This document shows, piece after piece, positions 11,611 to 23,519 of a DNA stretch of 31,587 nucleotides. Position numbers and translations under genes: made by a program. The first letter of the stretch is position 1, and the number at the start of each line of letters is the position of its first letter. The notes beneath the pieces were generated by a model. That model had not been told where the DNA came from and made no database searches. It saw only the letters and a program-made list of their open reading frames with translations. The DNA comes from Haplosporangium gracile (lineage: Eukaryota > Mortierellomycota > Mortierellomycetes > Mortierellales > Mortierellaceae), in the NCBI GenBank assembly GCA_015499985.1, contig JAAAUF010000478.1, positions 1 through 31,587 on the forward strand. Direction: 5' to 3'.

Positions 11611-14212
11611 ATGATCTGCAAGGACTGGATAGAAGCCCAAGGGTTCCAAACCCGTCACGGCGCCAACTACTTCTCTGCCCTTAAAAACATCCGCGATGCA
11701 GATCCAGAAGACTACTTTCTCTCACGAGATATCAGTATCGAATCAAAGACCAATTTGACACGAGAATGGCAACGGTGGATCCACCTGTTCAAGTCCAGCG
11801 GGGTTCAATGTCTTGTCGATCTCAGCCTGTCGTTCCATAATACTAGTAGTAACAAGTTTGTGAATTTGAGCTCGGCGGCGGACAATGCGATTCGGCGGTT
11901 GTTGGTTAAGAGTCGGTCGCTGCAGTTGCTTGCGACCAGTGTTGAGCAGCTTCAGGGGAGTGATCGGCAGTTGACTATGTTGCTCAATCAGAATAACAAC
12001 AAGCATGGTACGGGGTCTTTGACGTTGGGGTTTTTTTGCTTTCGATGATCTATGTTGCTTGGCTTTTTACTTGTATCCTCACCAAGGCCTCTTATTACCT
12101 TGGATGTGGACATTTACGAATAGAGATGAATAGAAAGCGCCATCATGATCGTATCGCTGAAAAGGTAAGATTATATGAAGCAACTGATCAAAATACATTC
12201 AGGAACAACAACAAATCTGAAACTGATATGATCTTCTGATCAACGTCCGCTAGGGAACAAAGAAGGCAACCTTGAAGACCTCAGGAGAACCAGGAACAAA
12301 TCCAAATACACATCCAGTGGAAATCAGCTCGAATTCAACACTGTCAATACCATCACCACCACCACCACCTAACACGCATTCCAAGGAGTCAAGTCTGGAA
12401 TCATTAAATATAGAAGTGGATGACAGATGGAGCCGTCTACTCCTAGGAACCGTGAACAAGGTATAAGGACAAAACCTACAACCATTGTTTTCTCTGCACC
12501 TAAGGAGATTGACACTGAGATTAACCGCAAACAAATGATCATGTTGTCATAGCTCCGCGGACAAGACACGCCAGGGTTGGACAAGATTCCTACGGACGGG
12601 TTATCAAGTCTGGAGGCCAAGATCTTTTCAAACTCGCGCAGCTTGATCGAACAAGCCGAGCTGAGCATCGAAGATGCCAAGGACCTCATGCAAGTTATTC
12701 GCAACTAGTTCACACGTGGCTGTGTCATGTTTTCATTTAGCTGACTTCATTTCCCATTACAACAAAATAGGGTTGGGATGAGCGGGATCTTGGACACACG
12801 GACATGGATCTGCGAAGAAGCTCCCTCGACCCTGGAACCAAAGCTGAGCGCTGGAAATAAGGAGCTTGACCAATTACTCACCCAGCTTCGGAAATGTCTC
12901 CAACTCGGGATCCAGATGCTTGTGCTCAAGGGTGAAGTCATGACTGGGGAGATTGCTAAAGCTACAATTGAGGGTCAGGATCGATCCAGTACTACCCCCA
13001 TGCTTCGATGCATCGTCCACCTGTAGGTCTATTTCCTCTTTTTTATACGTTTGAGTTGGATGTATTCGAGGAAGGAATTAGTGTTGGCTAATAATTGAGG
13101 TGCCTTTTTATTTCCTTTTTTTTTTGTGAATCATAGGGGCACAATGATTGAATACGGGAACCTGCCTAGTTCGGAATCGGAGGTGGTTGCCCTTTGGAAG
13201 TTTATCCTTGAAACTCTAAGCTGTGGACAATTGAAATTCTCGAGGTATATATATCATATTGATCGATCAACCTCGTCGTTGCCGCATAACTCAGCCGCCA
13301 GTATTGACATACTTCTGAAAATTTTCGTGGTCAATGATATAGCGGAGAAAAAATATGTAGGGCGACTCAAGTAGCACAACGACTACTATTCCTGAAGTTT
13401 GGAATAACAGGAGAAACAGAGAACGGACGGAGGGTTGATTTGCTGTTGAAGGAGGGTGACCTCGAGATTCTAAACACAGAGGCAAAGTCGGCTGAAGATG
13501 GTGGACTCTGTGAGATCCAATACAAGAAGAATGTGCGGATCAACCATACGATTCATCGTGAAGCCAGTCGGAAAGGGATTGAGCTGCCGCCAATGCTGCC
13601 ACTTGATATCCGGGGTAAGGATCAGATCTTTCTTTTTCAGTTTTGAGTTGACCATTTTTTTTATTTTTTTTTGCAGCACTCGGTACATGTGCTAATGCTC
13701 TTTATACATATATATCTACAGGTATGTCGGCGATGATATGTGGGCTGAAGAGGAGTCAAGGTGTGCTTGTTGCAGGAGCGGCGGACTCGAGGATGATTCG
13801 GCTTCCAAGCGACAAGGAACAAATGTCAGAGTTCCTTTCTGGACCATCGCCAACTCTTCTCTGCAACTACGTGGTACGTTGATGCTCTTGGTTTTGTGTT
13901 AAACGTTTCATTATTGTCGCGACAACATGATCCGCCTTGACTGTTGTCAATATCCATAATGAATAGGAAATGCTGATTGCGTATCAGAAGAATATCCGGG
14001 AACAGCGACAAAAACTGAACGAAACAGCGGCAACGACAAGACACATTGCAAACGAGAGGAGACGGGATCAGAAAGAAAAACGATCAGCAGCGGCGGCAAA
14101 CCAGGATTCGACGAGGCATACGTCGCCACCTCGGAAAACGACACTGCAATTGGGCGAACTTACTATCTTGACACCCAAGAAGTCACGGAAGCGAATCAAA
14201 GCCATTAATTGA
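11611..14212 (+). CDS. PD-(D/E)XK-like nuclease-fold family protein (Mucoromycota type), 9-10 exons, about 599 aa
   Basis: Proposed exons are 11611-12007, 12124-12164, 12254-12460, 12553-12689, 12771-13022, 13137-13244, 13361-13614, optional 13677-13682, 13722-13873 and 13967-14212. All phases agree if the fourth intron uses a GC donor (GCAAGT). The N-terminus (KDWIEAQGFQTRHGANYF) looks like a helical domain; a Pro/Ser-rich linker lies around residues 165-190. Near 402-423 is GRRVD (Asp407), then DLEILNTEAK with Glu421-Ala-Lys423, then a helix with Gln434 and KNVRIN. Asp, Glu-x-Lys and a following Gln helix is the arrangement of PD-(D/E)XK nucleases; nuclease activity is my inference. I recall related proteins, without assigned function, in Mortierella and Rhizopus. 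The C-terminus is a charged coiled-coil-like region ending in basic KKSRKRIK, a possible nuclear signal. The ATG at 11611 is the first in frame. A poly(A) signal follows the stop. Confidence 0.72.
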
Positions 14213-14230
14213 GCATTTCACGGAGTTCGT

Positions 14231-14236
14231 AATAAA
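14231..14236 (+). terminator. Poly(A) signal AATAAA
   Basis: A canonical AATAAA lies 19 nt after the stop codon of the PD-(D/E)XK-like gene, on the same strand. It supports that stop as the true end of the transcript's coding region. Confidence 0.55.
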
Positions 14237-15869
14237 ATGTGTATGGTACTTTCTCATTCCTGCAGAGTAGTATAGGGGATGGATAGAAGGGCTAGACTAC
14301 AGAGTGCCCGTGCGAAATCCAACACAAGCCTGAATGGGGAGTTTTTTTTTTTTGTTTGTTTGTTTGCTTTCTTTGTTTGCTCTTATTGCTATGCGCATTG
14401 CATTGCCCATTGATCCTGGTCGTGGGAAATAAGAAGCAAAGACCAAGTCATCAGTCGGCCAGTCAGTCCCTGTATGCTTGATGACAGCGCCAATTCAGGG
14501 CATTTTTTTTTCTTTCTCATTGGGATCGATCGGGATGTTATCTACCTTGTCGATGTTTTTTTGTTTTTTTTCGATTTTTGATCTTCATTCCTTGCCTATG
14601 ATAAGCAATCAAGGGAGTGCCTTTGTTTCTAGTAATGTGTTTCATAGTAATAAAAAAGGGATCCAACCATTTATCGCCATCGTAAAGGTGAACTGAAACG
14701 ATTGAAACTATTTGATTTGACTTTTTCAGAAAATGTTATTCTGCTCAAAAGCGGAGAAGGGGGGGAGGGGGAGGAAGGCTTGACACAACCCATTGGCCAT
14801 TTTCCACGCACTGGCATTTCACATTTCACATATATCGCCAGGCAAGGCAAGGACCTACATTGTTACTACCCGGCAAAGAACTAGCTTTTCCACTCCGTCT
14901 TCCTTTTTCGCCTTTGATACCACAACAGTTGATATAGAGAAAGGGATCGGTAGAAACATATTTTTATACTTCTTACCTATTTTGGTTGCCCTGACCATCT
15001 TGTCCTCAAAAAAAATGTTTGTTCGGATCCATCCGTTAACCCATGCGAACACTTTCAGCGATGATCCGTTTTTTTTTTATTATTATTATTTCTTTGTTTT
15101 TTTCGGCTCGTCATTCGTCATCCAACATGAATACCGCCGCCTTCAAGATCCGCCCCTTTCAATTGTTTAATTGTCACAATAACGCATTCTTTTCTGTCTT
15201 TTGAAAGGTTGCCTTCCCTTTTCCTGTATGCCCCTAAGATGAAATCTCTCTATTCAAAGACAGAGAGAGACACATGCATGCCCTCCTGATTGTCACAATA
15301 CTTATATTTCAAGCCCACACACAACTTCTCAGAAAATGGCTTGTGAGCGTGATGGTAGTGAGTGGTGAGCGTGTAGCTAGCTAGTTCACATACTTCACAC
15401 TCAGTCTCCTAGCACCTATGAAAATAATAAAATAATCACATTCCAAAGTGAAAGTGATGGATGACAGACCAAATGAGGCTAATTTTGGATGTAGAAAGTA
15501 GGGAAGTGGAACCCTAGTTAATAGAGAGGGACTCAATTGAAGGTTCAAGTAAATAGTCATCATGAAATATGGGCATGGCCGTTTGTCCTTTCGCCAAGCC
15601 TCAGTGATCCAGTAGATGAAGAAGGCCACGGTCACTGATGACCTTCTTACTTTTTTTCGAGTATGTGTGTGGGTGCGCTGAAAAGTGAATCCGGGGTGGA
15701 AGATGAAGGGTACGTGAGTGGGTGCATAGACCAAGCGTTGTGTTTTTTTTTTTTCCCTGTGTTTTGGTTTCAGTGAAGTTGCGTTGCGTTTGTTTTTGTT
15801 TTCGTACTTTTTTGCCACTCCACACACAATCGAGCGACAACCGGTTCCATTTTTTTTTCCCCACTTCTT

Positions 15870-15936
15870 TTGTTGCTATTGTTGCTGTTGTTGTTGTTGT
15901 TGCTGTTGTTGTTGTTGTTGTTGTTGTTGCTGTTGC
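15870..15936 (+). repeat. Imperfect (TTG)n / (TGC) microsatellite
   Basis: About twenty trinucleotide units of TTG interrupted by TGC/CTG variants. The apparent poly-Cys and poly-Val peptides read through it are artefacts of the repeat. Confidence 0.9.
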
Positions 15937-16162
15937 CCAACCTTCAGAAGCAAAGGCTGTCCTAGTTTCTGTATTCGCTCTTTATTTGCTCGTTCTGATA
16001 AATCGCCTTTTATTTGCCTCTCCCTCTTCTCCCCATCGCGCATCTCTCTCCTTGCTTGGCCTCTCTTTGTCTCTCCGACATACCCTCCTTGCCTTTGTCT
16101 CCTTTTGTCAACTCAACTGTATTTGATCCTCGTTTGAGCCCCTTGGGGTGAATAAGTTAGGG

Positions 16163-16189
16163 CAGCAGCAGCAGCAGCAGCAGCAGCAG
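16163..16189 (+). repeat. (CAG)9 microsatellite
   Basis: Nine perfect CAG units in non-coding sequence about 0.7 kb upstream of the F-box gene start; likely length-polymorphic. Confidence 0.9.
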
Positions 16190-16862
16190 GGAGGAAAAGG
16201 CCAGTTGGAACTGTTTCTTATTTGTACGGAAGCTGACCTAAAGGAAAATGAAAATGGTGGCCAACAGTAAAGGAAGAAAGAGCGGGCATTTCTTGTAGCG
16301 AGGCAAGAAGGGCATGGCAGGATGATGCTTATCCCTCCCTGAGCATGGTGGTGGTGATGGTGTCCGGTTCATCTCCCCCTGGAGTGACTTATTTGTCTAG
16401 TCTGGCTGTTCTCCTGATGGGCGCTACTGATTGTTCTTCGTCCTATTTGTGGTGGAAGCCATGGTTTTTTGTACTGTGCGTGTTTACCACCCGACGGCAA
16501 TGATACATCATCAGTGATAAATAAAGGCTTTTTTTTTTACTTCTTTAATCATTTTTTTATCATCGTCCGACTGCTTTTTTTTTTTTTTTTTTCTTTTTTT
16601 ATTCTTTTTTTTATTCTTGTCTTCGAACCCGTCTTTTCTTCATTCCCTTTGGCATTCCTTTTCTTCCTTTCCTTTCCTTCCCTTTCCTTTCCCTCCATTC
16701 CATTCACTCAATTGCCCTTCTCTTTTTACTCGATTCTGTTCTCCAGGGCACTTGTCTTCCTTCCCCCCTCTCTCTATCCCTTTTTCTTTTGGTGTTGTCG
16801 TCCACTCTCACTCCACCAACAACAACCCTCCCTCTCGCACTTACTCCTTCTCTCTCTCAACC

Positions 16863-19800
16863 ATGCTGCCTTCACAAGCAGACTTTGAAGGAAGCAACAC
16901 TACCGCCTGCGAGTACTCTGATACCATCCACAACACCACCACAAAGGGCTCTCCCACTCCCTCTCTCTCATCCTCACGCTCAAACCTCAGCCAGTCCTCC
17001 TCAGACTCAAATCTCGCTCACCATATCGACCACATCCACTCTGCTGCAATTACTACTCATACCATGTCCACAACAACTATCAATGACCACAAGGTCTACA
17101 GTAATTGTACCAACAACAACCCAAAGAAGCGATATCCATCCATCCCGTCAGAACTCATCGTCTACATCTTCAAGTTTATTTCCAGCCCACTCGACCTACG
17201 CTCGGCTATCCTCGTCTGCAAGCTGTGGTGCTCCTGCGGTGTCGACCTGCTCTGGTCTCGCCCCGCCCTACTCAGTACACCTTTAGTGACAAAGATGTGC
17301 GACACTATGACCCTCGACAGAACACAGACCATCTTCCCCTATGCAACATATATCCGTCGCCTCAACTTTTCCTTCCTCGCCCAGGAACTCACCGACGAAA
17401 CTCTGGTTTGCTTCAGCGGCTGCACACGGCTCGAACGTCTGTTGTTGCCCGGATGCAACAAAACTACAGAGGAAGGGCTCAAGCAGATTCTGCAGGCCGG
17501 CAAGGGTCTGTATTCCCTGGATCTGTCGGAGATCCCCGCCGTCACGGATGCGGTGCTCGACTCTGTCGCCCGCTTCTGCCCAAAACTTCACACCCTGTAT
17601 CTTGCCGGATGTTCAGCCCTTACTGACGACGCTATTGTGCAACTGGCCGCTAATTGTTCAAGTCTCAAGCGAGTAAGTATTTTTTTTCCTCTTTATCCTG
17701 GGCACTCCCCCTTGCCTGCGTTCTCCCATCTCCAACAGATATACGATACACAATATACCTTCGTCTCAGCTTGCTCGCTTTAAAAAGTGAGAGATACAAT
17801 GAGAGAGACTGAGAAGAGAGAGAGACAGACAGAGAGAGGGAGAATGAGATGATTCTTTGTGATTTTGTTACAAGAGCAGAGACACATTACAGGAAACAAA
17901 AAAATTGGAGACTAGGAGATGAATATACCTTGTCAAGCAACACAGCTCTCATCGTCATCCCTTCCTTTACCTTCGTATTGTTTCTGCGACGGCGGTAATG
18001 CCAAAGGGAAGGGTTGCTGCAGCAGCAACACAAAGGCAACCTGTCATAAGTCCGATAATAATGACACTCTTGTGCATTAGATCGCTCACTCACCGATTAC
18101 TCTATTCTCTTTCTCCTTGTTTATGATAGATCAAGCTCAGTCAATGTGTTCTCCTGACAGATCGGTCCATCCTTGCACTGACGCAAAACTGTCCACAACT
18201 CATGGAAATCGATGTCACCAACTGCAACCTTATGACCAACACTTCTATCCAGTCCGTTGTCCAGAGTCTGCCCCAAATCCGGGATATCAACATGACGCTC
18301 CTCGCCAACCTCTCTGACCTAGCCTTCTCAGCCATTCCCCTTGGCTCCAACTCCACACTCCAAATCCCCTCTGCCTCGCTAATCTCACACCGATTCGACC
18401 AGCTCAGGGTCCTCAATTTGACTTCCTGCGTCCTAATTACAGACGAAACGTTGGCCAGAATTATCCCCGCAGCATCCCGACTCCGCAACCTGACCCTGAC
18501 CAAATGTGACCGGATCACCGATGTTGGAGCAAGTGTCATCAAACTCTTAGGCAAGCACCTTCACTACTTGCATCTGGGACACTGCTCAAAGTTAACGGAC
18601 AGGACGATCACCACGTTGGCCCAACACTGCACTCGCATTCGATACCTCGATCTCGCCTGCTGCTCCAAACTCACCGACGCCGCCGTCTTTGCTATGGCTC
18701 AGCTGCCAAAGTTGCGCAGGATCGGGCTCGTCAAATGCTCCAACATCACGGATCACGGAATCTACGCCATGCTAGTCTCACAGATCGTCCCCCAGACGCT
18801 CGAACGCGTGCATCTCTCGTATTGTGTCCACCTTTCCGACACTGCTGTCTCAGCCCTGGTCAGCCAGTGCTCCAAGTTGACCCACTTGTCTGTCACAGGA
18901 GTGCCTGCGTTCATGTCGCCCAAGTACCAGAAATTTTGTCGAGTCCCACCCTTAGAATTCACAGCCCACCAGCGCGAAGTCTTTTGTGTGTTTTCCGGCA
19001 AGGGCGTTAGGGAGCTGAGACAATACATGCAGGAGAACCCGACCATGCCTTCTTCGACCCCCTCCAGCATCCAGAGGAGCTATCGCATCATGGGATCGAC
19101 CGTTGCATCGATGGTTGCTGGTGGCCAACATTCGTCGGCCATCCTGGCGCACTTGGGCTTGACCTTGCGGGAAACGGAGGCGCATATCCAGCAATTGGCT
19201 GTCAACAATGCTTTCGGTGAAGGATTGAGCACAGGAGTAGCGTCTGAGGCTGCAGCAATGGAACTGGTTGACAATGCGGGAACAGCAGCAGGACTAACAC
19301 CATCTGGCTCAATGGTTCTTACACATATGGAAGAGCTCGCACCTCCCCCCGAAGACGACAACTCGGCCGAGCCATTGGAACTGCACCCCTTGATGGAAGA
19401 GTTGGAGCAAGCTGGACGGGATTACGCAGACATGATGATGCAGACCGCACGTCATCACCACCGACATCGACCACACTATCAAGGGTACCAGGCGCACTCG
19501 CATTCGTATTCTGTGTCGAGCTCAGCAAGCCATGAATATGCAAGTCAGGGATCATCATCATTAACATCATCCATCATGCCCATGTCGATGTCGTCCTCAT
19601 CATCCTCCTTGCCGTCGTATACACACGTCCATTCGCCAATGTGTCCGCATTTTGCGGCGCACCCGTGCTCTAGATCGGCACTTGCGGCGCCAACGACTCA
19701 GCAGCAAGATGCGACAAACGGAGGACATGCGGAGGGTTTGAGTATGGGACAGCAAGGAGACGAAGAGGATGTCCGCATGGCCAGCCCCAGCCCGACAGAG

Positions 19801-19995
19801 GACGGAATACTAGGATCTGGACAGCAGGGCGAGAGCGAGAACGGCGAGGGAAGCAGCGGTGGAAGTGGTCATGGCAGTCCTATTGAGGAAGAAGAGGAGG
19901 AGGAAGACTTGGACGAGAACGTTTTTGATGATGACGATGAGGATGACTATCAGCGGATCAGGAGTCGCGACCACAGATCTTCTCGACGAAGATAA
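16863..19995 (+). CDS. GRR1: F-box / leucine-rich-repeat protein, Grr1-like SCF substrate receptor, 2 exons, 891 aa
   Basis: Exons are 16863-17672 and 18130-19995, joined in phase 0 across a 457-nt intron with GTAAGT donor. The product should be the substrate-recognition subunit of an SCF ubiquitin ligase: the F-box binds Skp1 and the repeats bind targets. A Ser/Thr-rich N-terminus precedes the F-box at about 90-134 (YPSIPSELIVYIFKFISSPL, then VCKLW and LLWSRP). Cysteine-containing LRRs of the AMN1/GRR1 type run from about 160 to 530, with repeated patterns such as LTDRTITTLAQHC and LDLACCSKLTDAAV. After the LRRs, PPLEFTAHQREVFCVFSGKG (about 544-563) resembles the block following the LRRs in fungal Grr1 proteins. 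The C-terminal 300 residues are low-complexity and end in a Glu/Asp run and a basic tail. In yeast, Grr1 controls nutrient sensing and cyclin turnover; the same role here is inferred. The ATG at 16863 is the first in frame after a CT-rich leader. Confidence 0.87.
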
Positions 19996-20171
19996 GATAT
20001 CGCCTCGCTTCTTTTTTTCTCCTGCCGCTCGACCCGTTTCAAGTTTTCCCTTTTGCTGCCGCTTAATTCTTTTTTTTTTTTTTGTCGGCCTTTTCCATCC
20101 AGTTGTCCCACTTACTCTTTTGATGTTTTTGCTATCCTTCTTGTCTTTTTGTCGGCGCCATATGAAAAAGA

Positions 20172-20177
20172 AATAAA
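20172..20177 (+). terminator. Poly(A) signal AATAAA for the F-box gene
   Basis: AATAAA occurs 177 nt after the F-box gene stop, with a second copy at 20215-20220. Both lie within the 256-nt gap between the stops of two convergent genes, so the transcripts' 3' ends probably come close or overlap. Confidence 0.45.
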
Positions 20178-20251
20178 ATTGCAGCTTGAAGCGCGATCCA
20201 CGTTTGCGATTTTAAATAAACAAAAAAGCCAAATGCTATGCTAAAAGTCCC

Positions 20252-23200
20252 CTAGATAAAGATATTGCAGAGTCGGACAGGATCGTCTCTATCGTTGCGA
20301 AGCCGAAGCTCGTAGCTAAAGAGTTGAGAGTCCATGTACATCAGATGCAATATGAACGACGTCGGTGTCGGTGTTCCTGCTGCTGCGCTTCTTGTCCCTG
20401 CCGTGCCGTTCCTTGGTGGTGATGGTTTTGACCTCTGAAGAGGAACCACAGAGACGCCGTAGAGTGGCAATGGGGGTGGTTCAAGACCTGGGAGGTACAT
20501 CTCGGGAAAAAGGACATAGTTGACGCTTTCTATCGTCATGGTCTTGTTCTTGTCCTTGTCTTGTTTCTCCTTGTCCTTGTCTTGTTTCTCCTTGTCCTTG
20601 TCCTGTTTCTCCTTGCCCTTGTGACGCTTGTCCCTGTGAATTGCCGCATCCTGCGAGTTTCGAGAGGCTTTTGCCGTTGCCGTTACTGTTGACTCAGAAG
20701 ATACTAGGGCTCCTGCGGTAGTTCCAGGTGTAGCAAGATCGTCCAGGACTCTCAAAAGGCGGAATATCGTAACGGTACCCTTCTGACTGGCCGCAATAAG
20801 AATGCTCAACTCTGGGACCAACTCCATGACAATGAGGCGGTCAAAGTGCTCCAGGTGGTGGTACCGTCGTCCATCGGCACGTGTGGCGGCTGACCGGGCG
20901 ACGGTGAGCGTGTGCAGGCTAGCAATTCCCGAACCATGGTGAGAATGAGAGCCCGTGCCGTCGTTGCTTTCAGACCCGTCCGAATCGTCGGAGTCATCAG
21001 TGTCGTCTTCGTGTCCATGGTGGTGATGATGATGGTCCGTGCTGCTGTTATCAGAGTCTTCCTCCTCTTGCTCCTCGTACCAGCCTCCATTGGTAGCCAC
21101 ATCTCCAGTCAGCGCCATCTCATCAGCGTCATCCTCGTCTGCATCGTCCAGTAATGTAATAGATGTTACTTCCGTAGAATAGGGCATCAGCGCCGGTAGG
21201 ATTGGCTCCTGTTCTTGTGGCACCTCTGATGCCAGGGGATGTCGACCTAAAAGATAAATGTTCCTTGCAGTGGCGCATAATAGGAGCTCTGTTGGGACTT
21301 CTTGTGGTGGTGTTGATGTTGCCAGTGGTGATGGCGTTGGTGTGGTTGATATTTTCACCCTTTGAAATGGTGTAACACGGACCAGGTTTGTAAAAGCTCC
21401 TCTGTTTCGGAAGGTTGACGTGGTTACTGGTTGAAACTCCTCCTCAGACTGTGGTTCGACATGAATAGGCTCGGGCGCTGCTTCCGAAGACGTCTCTGGG
21501 ACCTTACAAGATGTCTGTTCCTGCTCTGATGATGACTCACCCTGGTCACGCGAGTGCTGCGTCTCCAAAGCCTTCATCGACAAAAGGGACCGCCGTTCCA
21601 GTTTGCGCTCGCGCCCTACCCTGGAAGCTGAACTGCCACTCTCTCCAGCTGTCCCTGCTGCATCCTCCGTATCCATCCCGGTCCCCTCGTTGTCGCCATC
21701 ATCTCCTGTATCTACCGAAACTTCCACCGACGCGAGACTGGGGACACTTGGACGTGGATTGGTCGTAGGTGATTGGTTTGTTGAAGATCCTGATCCGGCG
21801 TTTTGACGACTCGTTGCACTCCTTATTAGAGGCTGCTGTTGTTGAGAGACGTCGCTGTTTTCGCCTTGTCCATCCAATTCATCCATGTCACTACTACTCG
21901 TATTCTCCCACTCATCCTCATCATCATCCATCCCGAAAAGCGCGCCATCCCGGTCATCCGTTTCATTGTCTTGAGTATCCTGTCCAGCCGTCCGATTCCT
22001 TGTAGCCCCACCTTCACCGCGACCTCGCCGCCGTGCTCTGTTCTCATGGATAGGTCCCGCATACCATCTCGTCCTGATCATGCGGAGATCCCGACCTGGG
22101 GGAAGTCGCCTGTGTGAAAAGGCTGACGTCGAAAAGGGAGAGTCTCGCACGTTCAGACCTGGATGTTTACCGGGCCGCAAGTGATCCTTAGGTATACATC
22201 TATACTCCGCCCTTGTGATCGTCATCCATGACTCCTTGGGCACGAACCGTACTCCCCACCCCCAAAGAGGGCCCAGCGCCTTTTGCTGAATTTGCTGACC
22301 ATCCGAGAGGCGCCAGGTGCGACATGTGCGATCAACAGATGCAGTCGCGACAAAGTGACCACAAGGACTGAAGGTGACACAAGGGATGTTATGCCCATGT
22401 CCCGAGAGAATCTGTTGGGAAGTGGTGGGTTCATCTGTTGCCGTCAACGGCGTGGATGTCGCTGCAGTAGTAAAATAATGCCGGGGCGATATCCGGGAAT
22501 TTGTTCCGCAATGAAAGACGGTGACTGTATGAGCATTGGTCGAAATGGCGATCAGCCGTCGTTCCGTATGAATGGCGATACCCCATGCCGATTCTGTAAC
22601 ACTAACCATTAATGACAACATGAGAGCAGATGTTAGTCGCCGACTATCAAGGTGGACATTGTGCTGACTGGATTGTTCTCATTAGTACCTGAGTAGTAGA
22701 GGAGTCCTTCGGAGGTTATTTGTGAACCATACGCACACCTCTCCTGCATCGTTGGCCGTAACTAGGACCTCCTCTGTGCCCAGATATCCAACTTGCATTG
22801 CATTAATGGTCCTATCCATCGACTCCTATACATAGCAAGAAGGGCAACAAAACTAAATTTTGTCAGCCAAAACTTGTATACTAAAGAAAACTATACCGGT
22901 ATCGAAAAGAGGGATTTTTAATGCAACTTACATCCTCATCAGTAGATCGCGGATCCGATATCCGATCGACCAGAGTAGGCAGCGTAGACGGTGTGAGGGT
23001 TGAGAATCGGTAGACAAGAATCTTGTCGTCGTTGACTATGATCCCATTGCCATTGTGAGTTTTGTTCCAGATAGAGCGCTTTTTGTTGTCAGTCTGATAT
23101 GGTCATGATATCGTCATGCACGCTTGGGTGTTTGTGCGGAAAACCATGAAAAGAGCGATTTAACGTACCGACAAACAAGACTCTAGGATCATCTCCGCTC

Positions 23201-23519
23201 GACGCCAACAGATTCATTCTCTAGCATGGACACGGCAAGACAACATATTAGTAAATCAGCGAGAGGAATACAAATTGAGTTTTATTAAAAGCAAAAGAGA
23301 AGATAATTTCCCTTTAGGAGCCTCGCTTACCATGGTTGCAACAGAGTTGCTCTCTTGAAGAGGACATCCTTCCAACAGGGCTGTGACCTATTTTGGATAA
23401 TCCGATATTGGTGAACACCGACTCTTCATCGCACTATTTCAGACCTTTGGTTCAAATTTTTTTTTATTTTTTGAAAGGGAAATCGATAACTTTACCACGA
23501 GTGGTCTGTAGACACTCAT
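20252..23519 (-). CDS. CRT10: CRT10-like WD40 protein, 6 exons, 907 aa
   Basis: Proposed exons on the minus strand are 23519-23496, 23387-23331, 23220-23169, 23035-22932, 22825-22689 and 22601-20252; phases agree at every join. Joined, the N-terminus reads as a continuous beta-propeller with strands such as VLFVVNDDKILVYRFSTL, VLVTANDAGEVCVWFTNNL and ESAWGIAIHTERRLIAIS, then a clear WD repeat (GHGHNIPCVTFSPCG ending in RTWRL) near residues 191-224. This pattern and the length match the fungal CRT10 family; yeast Crt10 (957 aa, from memory) negatively regulates ribonucleotide reductase genes. The middle (about 300-700) is disordered, with acidic runs, a six-His run and Ser-rich stretches that interrupt the propeller. 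Blades resume late with LIVMELVPELSILIAASQKG. A Lys/Asp repeat near the C-terminus comes from 21-nt tandem units. The short first exon (8 codons) is the least certain part. Confidence 0.8.
20550..20612 (-). repeat. Three 21-nt tandem repeats encoding a Lys/Asp/Glu/Gln motif
   Basis: Three head-to-tail 21-nt units lie inside the CRT10-like gene, encoding repeats of the heptapeptide EKQDKDK. Units differ by at most one base, pointing to recent expansion in a disordered charged segment before the last propeller strands. Confidence 0.88.

Larger units (their letters stand above)
14237..16862. other. Intergenic region and probable leader of the F-box gene
   Basis: About 2.6 kb without a believable gene. 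Long open frames at 15381-15864 (minus) and 15722-16137 (plus) arise from low-complexity sequence and encode repetitive or biased peptides. The region has poly(T) tracts, a TTG microsatellite, a CAG microsatellite, and a strongly CT-rich stretch from about 16570 to 16860 that looks like the promoter or 5' leader of the downstream F-box gene. Confidence 0.6.

Noticed and set aside
15381..15864. Open frames of 148 and 87 codons on the minus strand
   Set aside because: Composition follows homopolymer-rich non-coding DNA, with no recognisable motif or supporting gene structure.
15722..16137. Two overlapping open frames with poly-Val and poly-Cys runs
   Set aside because: They are translations of the TTG/TGC microsatellite and flanking CT-rich DNA, with no domain, no splice support and biased composition.
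20806..22117. Several open frames on both strands inside the CRT10-like last exon
   Set aside because: They overlap a 2350-nt coding exon with clear WD40 content and arise from its Ser/Asp/His-rich segments.
23085..23105. Strong-looking acceptor ATATCAG in the CRT10-like gene
   Set aside because: Joining the upstream phase-1 exon there gives an immediate stop; the acceptor ATAG at 23036-23039 keeps frame and restores a propeller strand.
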